Below are positions 16,564 to 23,960 of a stretch of 35,374 nt of DNA, one piece after another. Under the pieces are notes generated by a model. The model was not told the DNA's origin and did not search any database. It saw only the letters and a program-made list of their open reading frames with translations. Within the stretch, counting starts at the first letter, position 1, and each line of letters starts with the position of its first letter. This DNA is from Bacteroidota bacterium (GTDB lineage: Bacteria; Bacteroidota; Bacteroidia; AKYH767-A; JABDAW01). The translations under genes and the position numbers were made by a program. The DNA is taken from NCBI GenBank assembly GCA_013288905.1, contig JABDAW010000011.1, positions 1 through 35,374 of the forward strand, written 5' to 3'.

Positions 16564-16780
16564 TACTATTTTCTTATAAAAATGCTTTGGCAGAAACCTA
16601 ACTATTAACCAATAAAGCGAATTATTATCAACTTATTTTACAAATATTATTATATTGAAAATATATTTTTTCATTTTTTTAAATAAGTTATGAACAGGTT
16701 AACTAACTGATATTAGCCTATAGTATATGGTTTTTAAAATTATTTTTTTGGATTTCAAGAAATTATATTTTTAAAAGTTA
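16564..16780. other. AT-rich spacer upstream of the 16860 gene
   Basis: Strongly AT-rich sequence with T-runs and no open reading frame or repeat I can support. It probably serves as the upstream region of the promoter at 16781-16810. Confidence 0.5.
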
Positions 16781-16810
16781 TTGCCATGTCATATTCTTTT
16801 TATATTTTTG
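16781..16810 (+). promoter_or_regulatory. Promoter of the 16860-17831 gene
   Basis: TTG at 16781-16783, a 19-bp gap and TATTTTTG at 16803-16810 make a near-ideal Bacteroidota promoter. The predicted leader is about 45 nt. Confidence 0.65.
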
Positions 16811-16859
16811 CAGCCCCGATTCAAAAGATCGGTGTCTAAATAAAAGATGAAATAAACTA

Positions 16860-17831
16860 ATGGCAAAGAAAGCAAATACCGGTTCGAACCTTGCGAAGAA
16901 TCCCTTCAAGACAGCAATGCAAAGTGCTATAAATAATGCCGCCACGATTTCGGCGTATGTCCTTGCAGCCCTGTATTCATTGAGGCTTACTGATATAAGA
17001 ATTCTTGCTTTGTATAATTATTTATTGACTACGGATACTGCCATACAATTGGATACGGTGGAATTAACGGCTGAAACGATTCAGAAAATCGCCGCTACGA
17101 AGGTCATTGCCACGACCCAGAAGGGTTTGCAGCCTTTTGTGAAAGAAATATTCCGACAAATTGATAATGTATATAATGAAGGAACCCCAAATTATAACCG
17201 CCTGCTGATAGGTGGCACCAAGGGGTTTTATGGAGGCTCCAGAAATGCAATCATGACTCGATTTAATGCCCTCGTTACGGCTATCGGAAGCGATGCCTCA
17301 CTGGCAACTACCAAGGTGTTGGCGCAAACGGTGGCGACTAATATTTTGACGAATACATCAGCACAGACAGGTGCAAAAACCACCATGTCAAGCACTGCGG
17401 GCGATGTCAAGACCGATGTTGTTAATTCTACGAAAGCATTATGGTATGTCTATGGCGGCTTAATCCAGATATTTATTAATACTCCGGCGACTATATTGAC
17501 CTTTTTCCCGATGACATTTATTTATTTCGCCTCAAAAATAAGAACCAAGACAGTGGTCGTCCCTAAGGCTACCATCAAGAAGATATTAAAGCACCTTTTC
17601 AAAGTCGGCGAAACGGTAACAATCAAAAATAATGGCACAGGAAATCTGATGGTTGGCTTGGCATTGACAGCCACTTCGGAGGTCTTGATCTGGTATGTGA
17701 TATTGCCTGGCGAAACGGTTACCAATATTAATTATAATCTATTGGGAAATGTGACCTATCCCTTTGTAATGGTGCAGAATGCAAGCCTTACGCTATCGGG
17801 GAATATCACCTTTACGATTAACGGGATATAA
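16860..17831 (+). CDS. Unknown protein: helical N-terminal region plus C-terminal beta domain
   Basis: 323 residues, no signal peptide, rich in Ala, Thr and Ile. Residues about 1-175 look helical (SAINNAATISAYVLAALYSL, TAETIQKIAATKVIATTQKG), with one small loop (GGTKGFYGGSRNAIMTRFNA) that could be a binding site. A hydrophobic stretch (YGGLIQIFINTPATILTFFP, about 205-225) may be a membrane segment or core helix. The last ~95 residues show regular beta strands (GETVTIKNNGTGNLMVGLAL), suggesting a beta-sandwich. I recognise no family. It follows the 42-bp array by about 300 bp and is followed by three nested elements. It is clearly expressed from a good promoter. Confidence 0.75.
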   Translation: MAKKANTGSNLAKNPFKTAMQSAINNAATISAYVLAALYSLRLTDIRILALYNYLLTTDTAIQLDTVELTAETIQKIAATKVIATTQKGLQPFVKEIFRQIDNVYNEGTPNYNRLLIGGTKGFYGGSRNAIMTRFNALVTAIGSDASLATTKVLAQTVATNILTNTSAQTGAKTTMSSTAGDVKTDVVNSTKALWYVYGGLIQIFINTPATILTFFPMTFIYFASKIRTKTVVVPKATIKKILKHLFKVGETVTIKNNGTGNLMVGLALTATSEVLIWYVILPGETVTNINYNLLGNVTYPFVMVQNASLTLSGNITFTINGI

Positions 17832-17850
17832 GATTCGGATCTAAGATTAA

Positions 17851-18052
17851 GGTTCTACTGGGAATTTTGTGGGAAGCTTAATTTACATTGATTCAATAGG
17901 ATAAAATTTAACCACAGAGTACACAGATTAACACAGATTTTGGTCGCCAAGAATCTGTGTTAATCTGTGTACTCTGTGGTTAAATTTTATTCCTTTAAAT
18001 TTTGGTTAATATCCCGTTATAATCATTTACCCACAAAATTCCCAGTAAAGCC
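17851..18052. mobile_element. Nested inverted-repeat MITE-like element, family 2 (202 bp)
   Basis: The outer ends (17851-17873 and 18030-18052) match as inverted repeats in 21 of 23 positions: GG(T/C)T(C/T)TACTGGGAATTTTGTGGG. Direct copies of AAGATTAA at 17843-17850 and 18053-18060 form a perfect 8-bp duplication. Inside is a perfect 39-bp inverted repeat (17901-17939 with 17952-17990) based on ACCACAGAGTACACAGATTA. Ends starting GG with 8-bp duplications recall ISL3-type insertion sequences, but that is only a suggestion. No ORF. Confidence 0.85.
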
Positions 18053-18064
18053 AAGATTAAAGTA

Positions 18065-18224
18065 AATGACTGTCGGTTTGTATAAACCAAATTTTGTCTT
18101 GTCATTCCGACGAAGGAGGAATCCTATCCATATTTCAATAGGATTCCTCCTTCGTCGGAATGACAAGTTTACACAGTTTTTATACTGTAATTATATTGTT
18201 GGTATAAATAACCCGACAGTCATT
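18065..18224. mobile_element. Nested inverted-repeat MITE-like element, family 3 (160 bp)
   Basis: Outer ends AATGACTGTCGG and CCGACAGTCATT are exact, with weaker pairing inward (TATAAACC / GGTATAAA). TTAAAGTA at 18057-18064 and 18225-18232 is a perfect 8-bp duplication. Inside is a perfect 30-bp inverted repeat (18098-18127 with 18138-18167) containing TCATTCCGACGAAGGAGGAA. The left duplication overlaps the right duplication of the previous element, so this one inserted directly beside it. Confidence 0.85.
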
Positions 18225-18301
18225 TTAAAGTAATTAGTCTTATAAATTGAACCAAACTCTCGAAAGGTAATCCATTCCATACTCCCTGCGGATTTTTTCT
18301 T

Positions 18302-18349
18302 TCCTCCTTTTATGATAGCACCATTTTAGGTGCTGCAATAAAAGGATGA
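18302..18349. repeat. REP-like hairpin (TCCTCCTTTTAT type), copy B
   Basis: TCCTCCTTTTAT (18302-18313) pairs with ATAAAAGGATGA (18338-18349). The inner stem is AGCACC / GGTGCT around ATTTTA. It shares outer arms with copy A (15042-15094), while the inner stems differ. Confidence 0.65.
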
Positions 18350-18357
18350 TGAATCGC

Positions 18358-18514
18358 CTTCTTCGGAAATTAACCACAAATATTTTTTCACCACAGATTT
18401 CTCGGATTAAGCACAGATTAGGTATAAATATTTAGACAATAATCTGTGCTAATCCGAGAAATCTATGGTGAGAAACAAATACCAAATAATAGAAATGGTA
18501 AATTATCGAAGAAG
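18358..18514. mobile_element. Nested inverted-repeat element, family 4 (157 bp), older looking
   Basis: Outer ends CTTCTTCGGAAATTAACCA and, reversed, CTTCTTCGATAATTTACCA agree in 16 of 19 positions. Inside is a nearly perfect ~31-bp inverted repeat (18389-18420 with 18440-18470; one gap, one mismatch) containing ACAGATTTCTCGGATTA. I found no flanking duplication. The imperfections suggest an older insertion than families 2 and 3, or that the true ends differ from those given. Confidence 0.6.
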
Positions 18515-18589
18515 TCTAATGATAACTCAAAATTTCACAAAGCAGTTTTGATTGTGATGATGGTATTTTAATCTCAAATGATCAATCCC

Positions 18590-19270
18590 CTATTTCGCAA
18601 TCTTAGAAGCAGCAATAAGGCTCTTTGGGAATAGATAAAATCGTTCGATAATAAAATCGCTGCCTTTAAATAAATGCCAGAATTCTTTTTTGGTAAGCAT
18701 CCTGTTCTCTTCAAAACCTTGGGTGGCTTTGTCGAAATCATAGTGCTTAAACTTCATTAAAATTTTTGTCTGCATAGTGCGGGGAAGCCAATGAATAAAA
18801 GGAAGAACATAGTGCGGCTCGACGGGGAATCCATAGTTTGGAGTCTGGATAAAATAATATTTTGCGATACGATTGACTTCATTCGCCATCATCTTTATTC
18901 GATTCCAATTGCCCACATGTTCTATCACAGAATTGGAATGAGCTATGTCAAATTGCTTGTCCTTTATAGTATTCATATCACAGGCATCAGCAATCAGGGA
19001 AGAGAATTTTACATTTGGAATAACTACTTCTTTAAAGATTTTATACTCCTCAATATTCGCCAAAGTGATATTGAAAGTAATGCCCGGAAACTTCTCAAAT
19101 GGGAAGATGCTCCAATAGAAATAATTGCCACCGATGTCACAGATACTTATCTCCTTTTTCTTTTCGATACTGATTACTTTTTCAATAAAACCAAGGAGAT
19201 GTTTTATTCTTTTCTTCCTTAATCTTGACCGAAAAGAATTAGGATTTGAGATGTCTATAATACTTGACAT
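18590..19270 (-). CDS. Class I SAM-dependent methyltransferase
   Basis: 226 residues. Motif I is ISICDIGGNYFYWSIF, a post-I acidic residue lies in TLANIEEYK, and motif IV is QFDIAHSNSVIEHVGNWNRI (the 'D..HSNSVIEHV' pattern of sugar and small-molecule methyltransferases). The C-terminal part (THYVLPFIHWLP-like segment) may bind the acceptor. It is the last gene of the polysaccharide operon, 30 bp after a sulfotransferase gene. It most likely methylates a sugar of the exported glycan or its nucleotide or lipid precursor in the cytoplasm; the position is unknown. Confidence 0.82.
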   Translation of the reverse strand: MSSIIDISNPNSFRSRLRKKRIKHLLGFIEKVISIEKKKEISICDIGGNYFYWSIFPFEKFPGITFNITLANIEEYKIFKEVVIPNVKFSSLIADACDMNTIKDKQFDIAHSNSVIEHVGNWNRIKMMANEVNRIAKYYFIQTPNYGFPVEPHYVLPFIHWLPRTMQTKILMKFKHYDFDKATQGFEENRMLTKKEFWHLFKGSDFIIERFYLFPKSLIAASKIAK

Positions 19271-19300
19271 AATTGTGATATTATTGATTAATTTAATGAT

Positions 19301-20167
19301 TTATTTCCACCATAGAGAATTAAAAGCCATGGTCAGATTATCTTTAAAAGATTTCTTTTTATTGATGGACGAAGTCGTTTTCTCCATCACAATTTCAGTC
19401 TTAAGCCGAAGCCTGTTTCCATCAAATAAACAACCTGTTTTTAATGGCGAATAAGATTGAGTAAGACCAATGGAATTCGACAAATCTAAACCTAAAGACT
19501 CTGAAATGCGGGTTAATGTTTTAGCAGGTTCATTAGTAAGCTCTTCGAGAGTAATACTCACTACTTTAGAATCTTTCTTAATTTTTTTGAGAATAAATAC
19601 GCAGAGAAGATTAACACAACACAGATAAAGATTGGCCATCAACCAACTCTTAGGCGGTTGCTCAATGTCCTTCTTGGCAAAGGATTGCACGACATCCACA
19701 GGATTTCTTTTGATATAAACGAAGCTGATATTCTCTTTATATAGTTGAGCCAGATGATAGGCTCTGCAGGGATATTTTGAGGAATCCACAATGTATTCCT
19801 GCTCGACTTGATTTGATAACGTATCAAAAAATACTTGTAGATATTCATGATAATCGTTTAATGATTTATCGGTTTTAGAACCAAACATTATTCTGAAAAT
19901 TCCAAGATGATATTCGAACTTGTTGATAAGATTATTCAAGCCTTTCAAATCATACTTTTTATAGCTGTTCAAAAAAATTGTTTTGAATGTATTCCAAAAT
20001 GAAAACTTAGAATTATCTTTCTCCAACAAAGGCGGGATGCCATTCCTGATAGGGAAACGATTCAATTCACCGGCACTAAACATCTCTGGATTATTACCCA
20101 AAACAATGTCCAAAAGTGTAGTTCCGCTTCTGCCCGCACCTATGATATAAATTATCTTTTTATTCAT
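19301..20167 (-). CDS. Sulfotransferase-family protein
   Basis: 288 residues. The N-terminal KIIYIIGAGRSGTTLLDIVL is the 5'-phosphosulfate-binding loop of PAPS sulfotransferases. YIVDSSKYPCRAYHLAQLYK and VYIKRNPVDVVQSFAKK form the 3'-phosphate-binding region (R-x7-S-type). This group is common in surface-glycan loci. It probably adds sulfate from PAPS to a hydroxyl of the glycan or its lipid-linked repeat. It is 3 bp from the acyltransferase gene. A second sulfotransferase of a different subfamily lies in the same operon. Confidence 0.87.
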   Translation of the reverse strand: MNKKIIYIIGAGRSGTTLLDIVLGNNPEMFSAGELNRFPIRNGIPPLLEKDNSKFSFWNTFKTIFLNSYKKYDLKGLNNLINKFEYHLGIFRIMFGSKTDKSLNDYHEYLQVFFDTLSNQVEQEYIVDSSKYPCRAYHLAQLYKENISFVYIKRNPVDVVQSFAKKDIEQPPKSWLMANLYLCCVNLLCVFILKKIKKDSKVVSITLEELTNEPAKTLTRISESLGLDLSNSIGLTQSYSPLKTGCLFDGNRLRLKTEIVMEKTTSSINKKKSFKDNLTMAFNSLWWK

Positions 20168-20170
20168 AAT

Positions 20171-20683
20171 CTATTTTCTGCTTTTAATGATTTTTGCAGG
20201 AGTTCCACCCACAATGACATACTCCGGAACATCCTTAGTAACCACAGAACCGGCAGCAATAATACTTCCTTTACCAATCCTTACTCCAGGCATTACTATT
20301 GCATTTCTGCCTATCCATACATCATCTTCAATGATGACTTTATTCCCAACCACCTTTCCCTGTTTGACCATTGGAATATCTGTCCTCTCGAAGTTATGCA
20401 TGTTTGCAATTAAAGAAACATAGGGAGCAATCATAACATAGTCACCAATGACGGCACCTTGAATAAAAACTCTTTCATTAATCTGACAAGACTTCCCGAT
20501 AGTTACACGACCAGGACCGCTGATATATATGTGATCTTCAAAGCGAGTGTTATCGCCCTTTTTCATAATCTTCAAAACATGAATCATATACCATACACGG
20601 ATGGTATTTGAAAACTTAACATATCTGTAATTGGGCAGATAGGTAATGAAAATATAATAGAAAAAGTAAGATAATTTTTTCAT
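20171..20683 (-). CDS. Hexapeptide-repeat (left-handed beta-helix) O-acyltransferase
   Basis: 170 residues. The first ~45 are a basic/hydrophobic N-terminal region. From about residue 50 there are clear [LIV]-G-x4 hexapeptide turns ([40 protein letters not shown]). The end [20 protein letters not shown] is the classic tail of WcaF/LacA/CatB-type acetyltransferases. His in LIANMHNFE is the likely catalytic residue. It should acetylate, or otherwise acylate, a sugar hydroxyl using acyl-CoA. It sits between GT4 and sulfotransferase genes with gaps of 3 bp. Confidence 0.88.
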   Translation of the reverse strand: MKKLSYFFYYIFITYLPNYRYVKFSNTIRVWYMIHVLKIMKKGDNTRFEDHIYISGPGRVTIGKSCQINERVFIQGAVIGDYVMIAPYVSLIANMHNFERTDIPMVKQGKVVGNKVIIEDDVWIGRNAIVMPGVRIGKGSIIAAGSVVTKDVPEYVIVGGTPAKIIKSRK

Positions 20684-20686
20684 ACT

Positions 20687-21742
20687 CTAATTTAGTTTTG
20701 AATCCATAGCTATAGATTTATATAGTGTTTCAAGCTCCTTACAAACATTCTGTAATGAAAACTGTTTGTTTGAATTTAATGCATTTTGAGAAAGAAGTTT
20801 ATATTCTTCATTTGAAATCATTGAAGCTTTTTTCATTTCATTTCCTAAGGCTTCAGGAGTATTTTCTTTAAGAATATATCCATTGAAATTATTAATCACC
20901 TGATCTAATAATCCCCCTGTTGGCGCAATAATAACTGGAGTACCGCTATACATACTTTCCGTCACAACCAATCCAAAGGCATCTAATCGAGAAGACATAA
21001 CTAAGAATTTGGCTTTGTTATAAAGATCAACTAATTTATCATGATCAATGTTTAAGAAGATTGAAATATTATATGTCTTTTGCAAATCCTTTATATCATC
21101 CAAATATTCTCCTGAACCCACAAAACAAATCCGAAGATCTTTATCATCCAATAACTTTATGGCATCAATAAATATATCAACACCTTTATGATTATAGAAA
21201 GACCCGATAAACAAAAAATCATACTCCTTAACCGTATCTTTTATTAAATAAAATTTTGTCGCATCAACCCCGGCACACAGGACTTTTGAATCTTTAGGGT
21301 GAATATATTCTTTAATATAGTTCAACTCTTGGTTTCCAACTGCAAGGACGCAATCAATCTTCTCTGACATTGCCCGGTAGATTTTTGAAACAATATTATT
21401 CCCAATAAAATTCTTGTAATCTGAGCCATGAAAAGTAACTATGATTTTAGTCTTACGATGAAAGATTTTATATTGATAGGCAAGAAAAAAATGAGCAGCA
21501 AAAGCGTGAACATGAATCACATCATAGGTATTGAAAATCTTTGGAAGGAATCGAAAGTAAAAGGCAAAATATTTCAATATTGATCCAAACATTCCAGTGA
21601 ATGTTCTTTGCATATAAACCAAATCAATCTTTAAATCAGGAATCGTTTTCAGATATTCATATTGATTCTTAACAAAAATTCCAGCGTAAGGTTTTTCTTC
21701 GGAAGGATACATGTTAGAAATGATAAGTATTCGAGGCATCAA
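20687..21742 (-). CDS. GT4-family glycosyltransferase
   Basis: 351 residues, GT-B fold. The N-terminal half begins PRILIISNMYPSEEKPYAGI, the usual GT4 opening with a glycine loop, followed by YDVIHVHAFAAHFFLAY. The C-terminal half has GVDATKFY, the KEYDFLFIGSFYNHKGVDIF strand-loop, and the nucleotide-sugar motif ESMYSGTPVIIAPTGG (E-x7 type). It adds one sugar from a nucleotide donor to a lipid-linked glycan in the cytoplasm. It is the only glycosyltransferase in this operon, so the remaining ones must be encoded elsewhere. Start: MMPR or MPR. Confidence 0.9.
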   Translation of the reverse strand: MMPRILIISNMYPSEEKPYAGIFVKNQYEYLKTIPDLKIDLVYMQRTFTGMFGSILKYFAFYFRFLPKIFNTYDVIHVHAFAAHFFLAYQYKIFHRKTKIIVTFHGSDYKNFIGNNIVSKIYRAMSEKIDCVLAVGNQELNYIKEYIHPKDSKVLCAGVDATKFYLIKDTVKEYDFLFIGSFYNHKGVDIFIDAIKLLDDKDLRICFVGSGEYLDDIKDLQKTYNISIFLNIDHDKLVDLYNKAKFLVMSSRLDAFGLVVTESMYSGTPVIIAPTGGLLDQVINNFNGYILKENTPEALGNEMKKASMISNEEYKLLSQNALNSNKQFSLQNVCKELETLYKSIAMDSKLN

Positions 21743-21748
21743 AAAGAA

Positions 21749-23062
21749 TCATGCAAATTGAGGTGAATTTAAAACTGCAGCTATATGCCGCGCTATTTTT
21801 GGTCGTCTGCTTTGAGCAATAGCATACCTTTCTCTTGATAATTGAATATTTAAGAATACAGCGTAAATCATACATGGGTAGGCATTAATGAAAAGCGGAT
21901 GGACTACAAAATAAACTAATACAGTAAGGAAAATAATGTTGATATAGTGCATTCGTTCGGGATGATAAATTAATGTTCTCCGACAGAATAATCTAATAGT
22001 ATTCAGCAACCAGAAAATCAAAACAATGCCAACAAATCCCATTTCTCCTGCAATGGAAGCGAAGTTACTATCATAAGCTCCACCAGTCATCGTATCAAAT
22101 ACCCCGCGACTTCCAATTTTAATATCATCATAAACTTTACTGCCGATTGACAAAGAAGTTCCGAAGGTAGCCATACCCGTCCCAACAGGAAAATACATGT
22201 ACATAATTTTAAAACCATTATAAATCATAATACCCCGCAAATATTCTGATTGATCCTGCTTTTCGGTAATGGCAGTGAGATTTTTCTTGGTTCTGTCAAT
22301 GATAGATTGCCCCCATAACACCAATGCCACAGTAGATAAAACAGAAATAATAATAATGATAATGGCAGATAATATTTTATCCTTTTTCCCTAACAAAATA
22401 TAAGCAAAAGATAATGGAACAACTACCAAAGGGGTTCGGCTGCCGATTAATAGAATACAAACCATAGCAAATACTCCCGTAGATATTACAATCTTAGTAT
22501 AGCTGGGCATTCCATTAAAAAAATTGATGTAAATAAAAAGCAGCGAAAGCAAGATTCCAAGGTTATTGGGGTGCATCTCAAACCCCATCATCCTTAATTT
22601 CTTATCACGAATCATAATATCCTGGTTAAAGTAATTATTGAATTGTTCTTGCAGAATAAAATTAATAAGGATTCCTAAAGTTGAAAAAGCAAGTGTCATA
22701 AAAAAAAGGCGTTTAAAAAAAACATAATCATTTTTGAATATTTCATAAATGACATAAAATACAAGGAACCATTTCACATGGATAAAGGCACAAAGAATGG
22801 TATTGTTAAGATTGGAATAATACTTGCTGAAAAGGGAGACAATAACAAAAATAAATATGGTCAATAATGGACGTATGGCTAATTTGCTTATCCTCAGTTT
22901 GGTAATGAATTCAATACCGGTAATCATTAGAAAGGAACCCACAAAAAAGATGTCCGTATGGGTAAATATATCATGATTGCCTGTCAATGCATCAAACAGT
23001 TTATTGTATAACATAAACACCACCATCAGGGCATAAAACCAAAGCTTTATTTGTTTAATCAT
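21749..23062 (-). CDS. O-antigen polymerase/ligase-like membrane protein (Wzy/WaaL type)
   Basis: 437 residues with about eleven membrane helices. The family's features are present: a large extracytoplasmic loop (about 240-330) and the helix-loop GSRTPLVVVPLSFAYILLGK, with YMYFPVGTGMATFG at the loop's end. It would polymerise lipid-linked repeat units in the periplasm, or ligate them. Polymerase is the better guess because a flippase is encoded in the same operon and no lipid-A genes are present. It overlaps the upstream sulfotransferase by 8 bp. Confidence 0.83.
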   Translation of the reverse strand: MIKQIKLWFYALMVVFMLYNKLFDALTGNHDIFTHTDIFFVGSFLMITGIEFITKLRISKLAIRPLLTIFIFVIVSLFSKYYSNLNNTILCAFIHVKWFLVFYVIYEIFKNDYVFFKRLFFMTLAFSTLGILINFILQEQFNNYFNQDIMIRDKKLRMMGFEMHPNNLGILLSLLFIYINFFNGMPSYTKIVISTGVFAMVCILLIGSRTPLVVVPLSFAYILLGKKDKILSAIIIIIISVLSTVALVLWGQSIIDRTKKNLTAITEKQDQSEYLRGIMIYNGFKIMYMYFPVGTGMATFGTSLSIGSKVYDDIKIGSRGVFDTMTGGAYDSNFASIAGEMGFVGIVLIFWLLNTIRLFCRRTLIYHPERMHYINIIFLTVLVYFVVHPLFINAYPCMIYAVFLNIQLSRERYAIAQSRRPKIARHIAAVLNSPQFA

Positions 23063-23960
23063 TTTGAAAACTGATATTTAATTCCTGTTGTAGTTTTTCT
23101 TTATCTTCTTTGAAATAATTAATTATTGATTCATCGGAAAAATTATTTTCCGATCGAGAAGAGACCATTGTTTCCTTCTCAATCGCTTCCTTTGAATTCA
23201 TTCTTCTTAACCTTGGAAGAATTTTTGTCATTACATACAATTTTGCAGGACGTGGAAGTATGGTTCTTAATGTCTTCATGATTAAAGGATTTGTGGTGAT
23301 TAATATTCCTTGAATCAATTTGGAACGAACTTCTACAGCTTCATTATAGTTTTTGGATGTATCAATAACAACATTATTTTCTATTTCTAAGAAATCAAAA
23401 ATTCTGGTAAAAACTTCCTTTGAATTATTCCTGAGTTCTGTATCTTTGATGATGAGAAAATTCTCGTTTGGAAAGTATTCAAACCAGTGCTTGAGATGTT
23501 TATAATATAAGCCATTATAAAAATAGGTAAGATCATAGTTTGGAGCTGCGGAAGCTAATCTTTCATTCTCCTTGTTGAAGGCATCCTTGAATGAATTATT
23601 TTGATCTTCCCAATTATTCTTTAAGGCATAGTTATAAGCTGAAGTTGCTCTCTTTATTGGGTCGCGAAGCATTACGATAAATTTCATTTCAGGATTATAT
23701 GCCTTAACTCTTTCAGGACATTTTGGATTAGGAAGCATGTGCACATACGAGCTGGCGATAACCTTTTGACCTTTGTATTTCGGAAAGAAAGAATGATAAT
23801 ATTTTTCACCTCGTTTGTAATGTTCATCATTGGCAAAATAAATAACTTCTTTGACTTCAGAAAAGTAAATATCAGGATGCTGATTCAAGTAGTGAAACAA
23901 TGAAGTTGTCCCTGCTTTTTGAGTACCGATAATTAAGAGATTTACCTTTTCTTTCATCAA
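23055..23960 (-). CDS. Sulfotransferase domain protein (heparan-sulfate NDST-like group)
   Basis: 301 residues. VNLLIIGTQKAGTTSLFHYL is the PAPS 5'-binding loop. FIVMLRDPIKRATSAYNYAL is the 3'-phosphate motif (R-D-P-x-x-R-x-x-S-x-Y). Both match the Sulfotransfer_1 group that includes heparan N-deacetylase/sulfotransferases. It differs clearly from the 19301-20167 enzyme, so two distinct sulfations of the glycan are likely. It overlaps the flippase gene by 4 bp and the polymerase gene by 8 bp, so translation is coupled. Confidence 0.88.
   Translation of the reverse strand: MMKEKVNLLIIGTQKAGTTSLFHYLNQHPDIYFSEVKEVIYFANDEHYKRGEKYYHSFFPKYKGQKVIASSYVHMLPNPKCPERVKAYNPEMKFIVMLRDPIKRATSAYNYALKNNWEDQNNSFKDAFNKENERLASAAPNYDLTYFYNGLYYKHLKHWFEYFPNENFLIIKDTELRNNSKEVFTRIFDFLEIENNVVIDTSKNYNEAVEVRSKLIQGILITTNPLIMKTLRTILPRPAKLYVMTKILPRLRRMNSKEAIEKETMVSSRSENNFSDESIINYFKEDKEKLQQELNISFQND

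Noticed and set aside
16310-16601. ORFs 16310..16528 (-) and 16353..16601 (+) as genes
   Set aside because: Both are repeat by-products; core flips give alternating TFRFMKV and TFINLKV on either strand.
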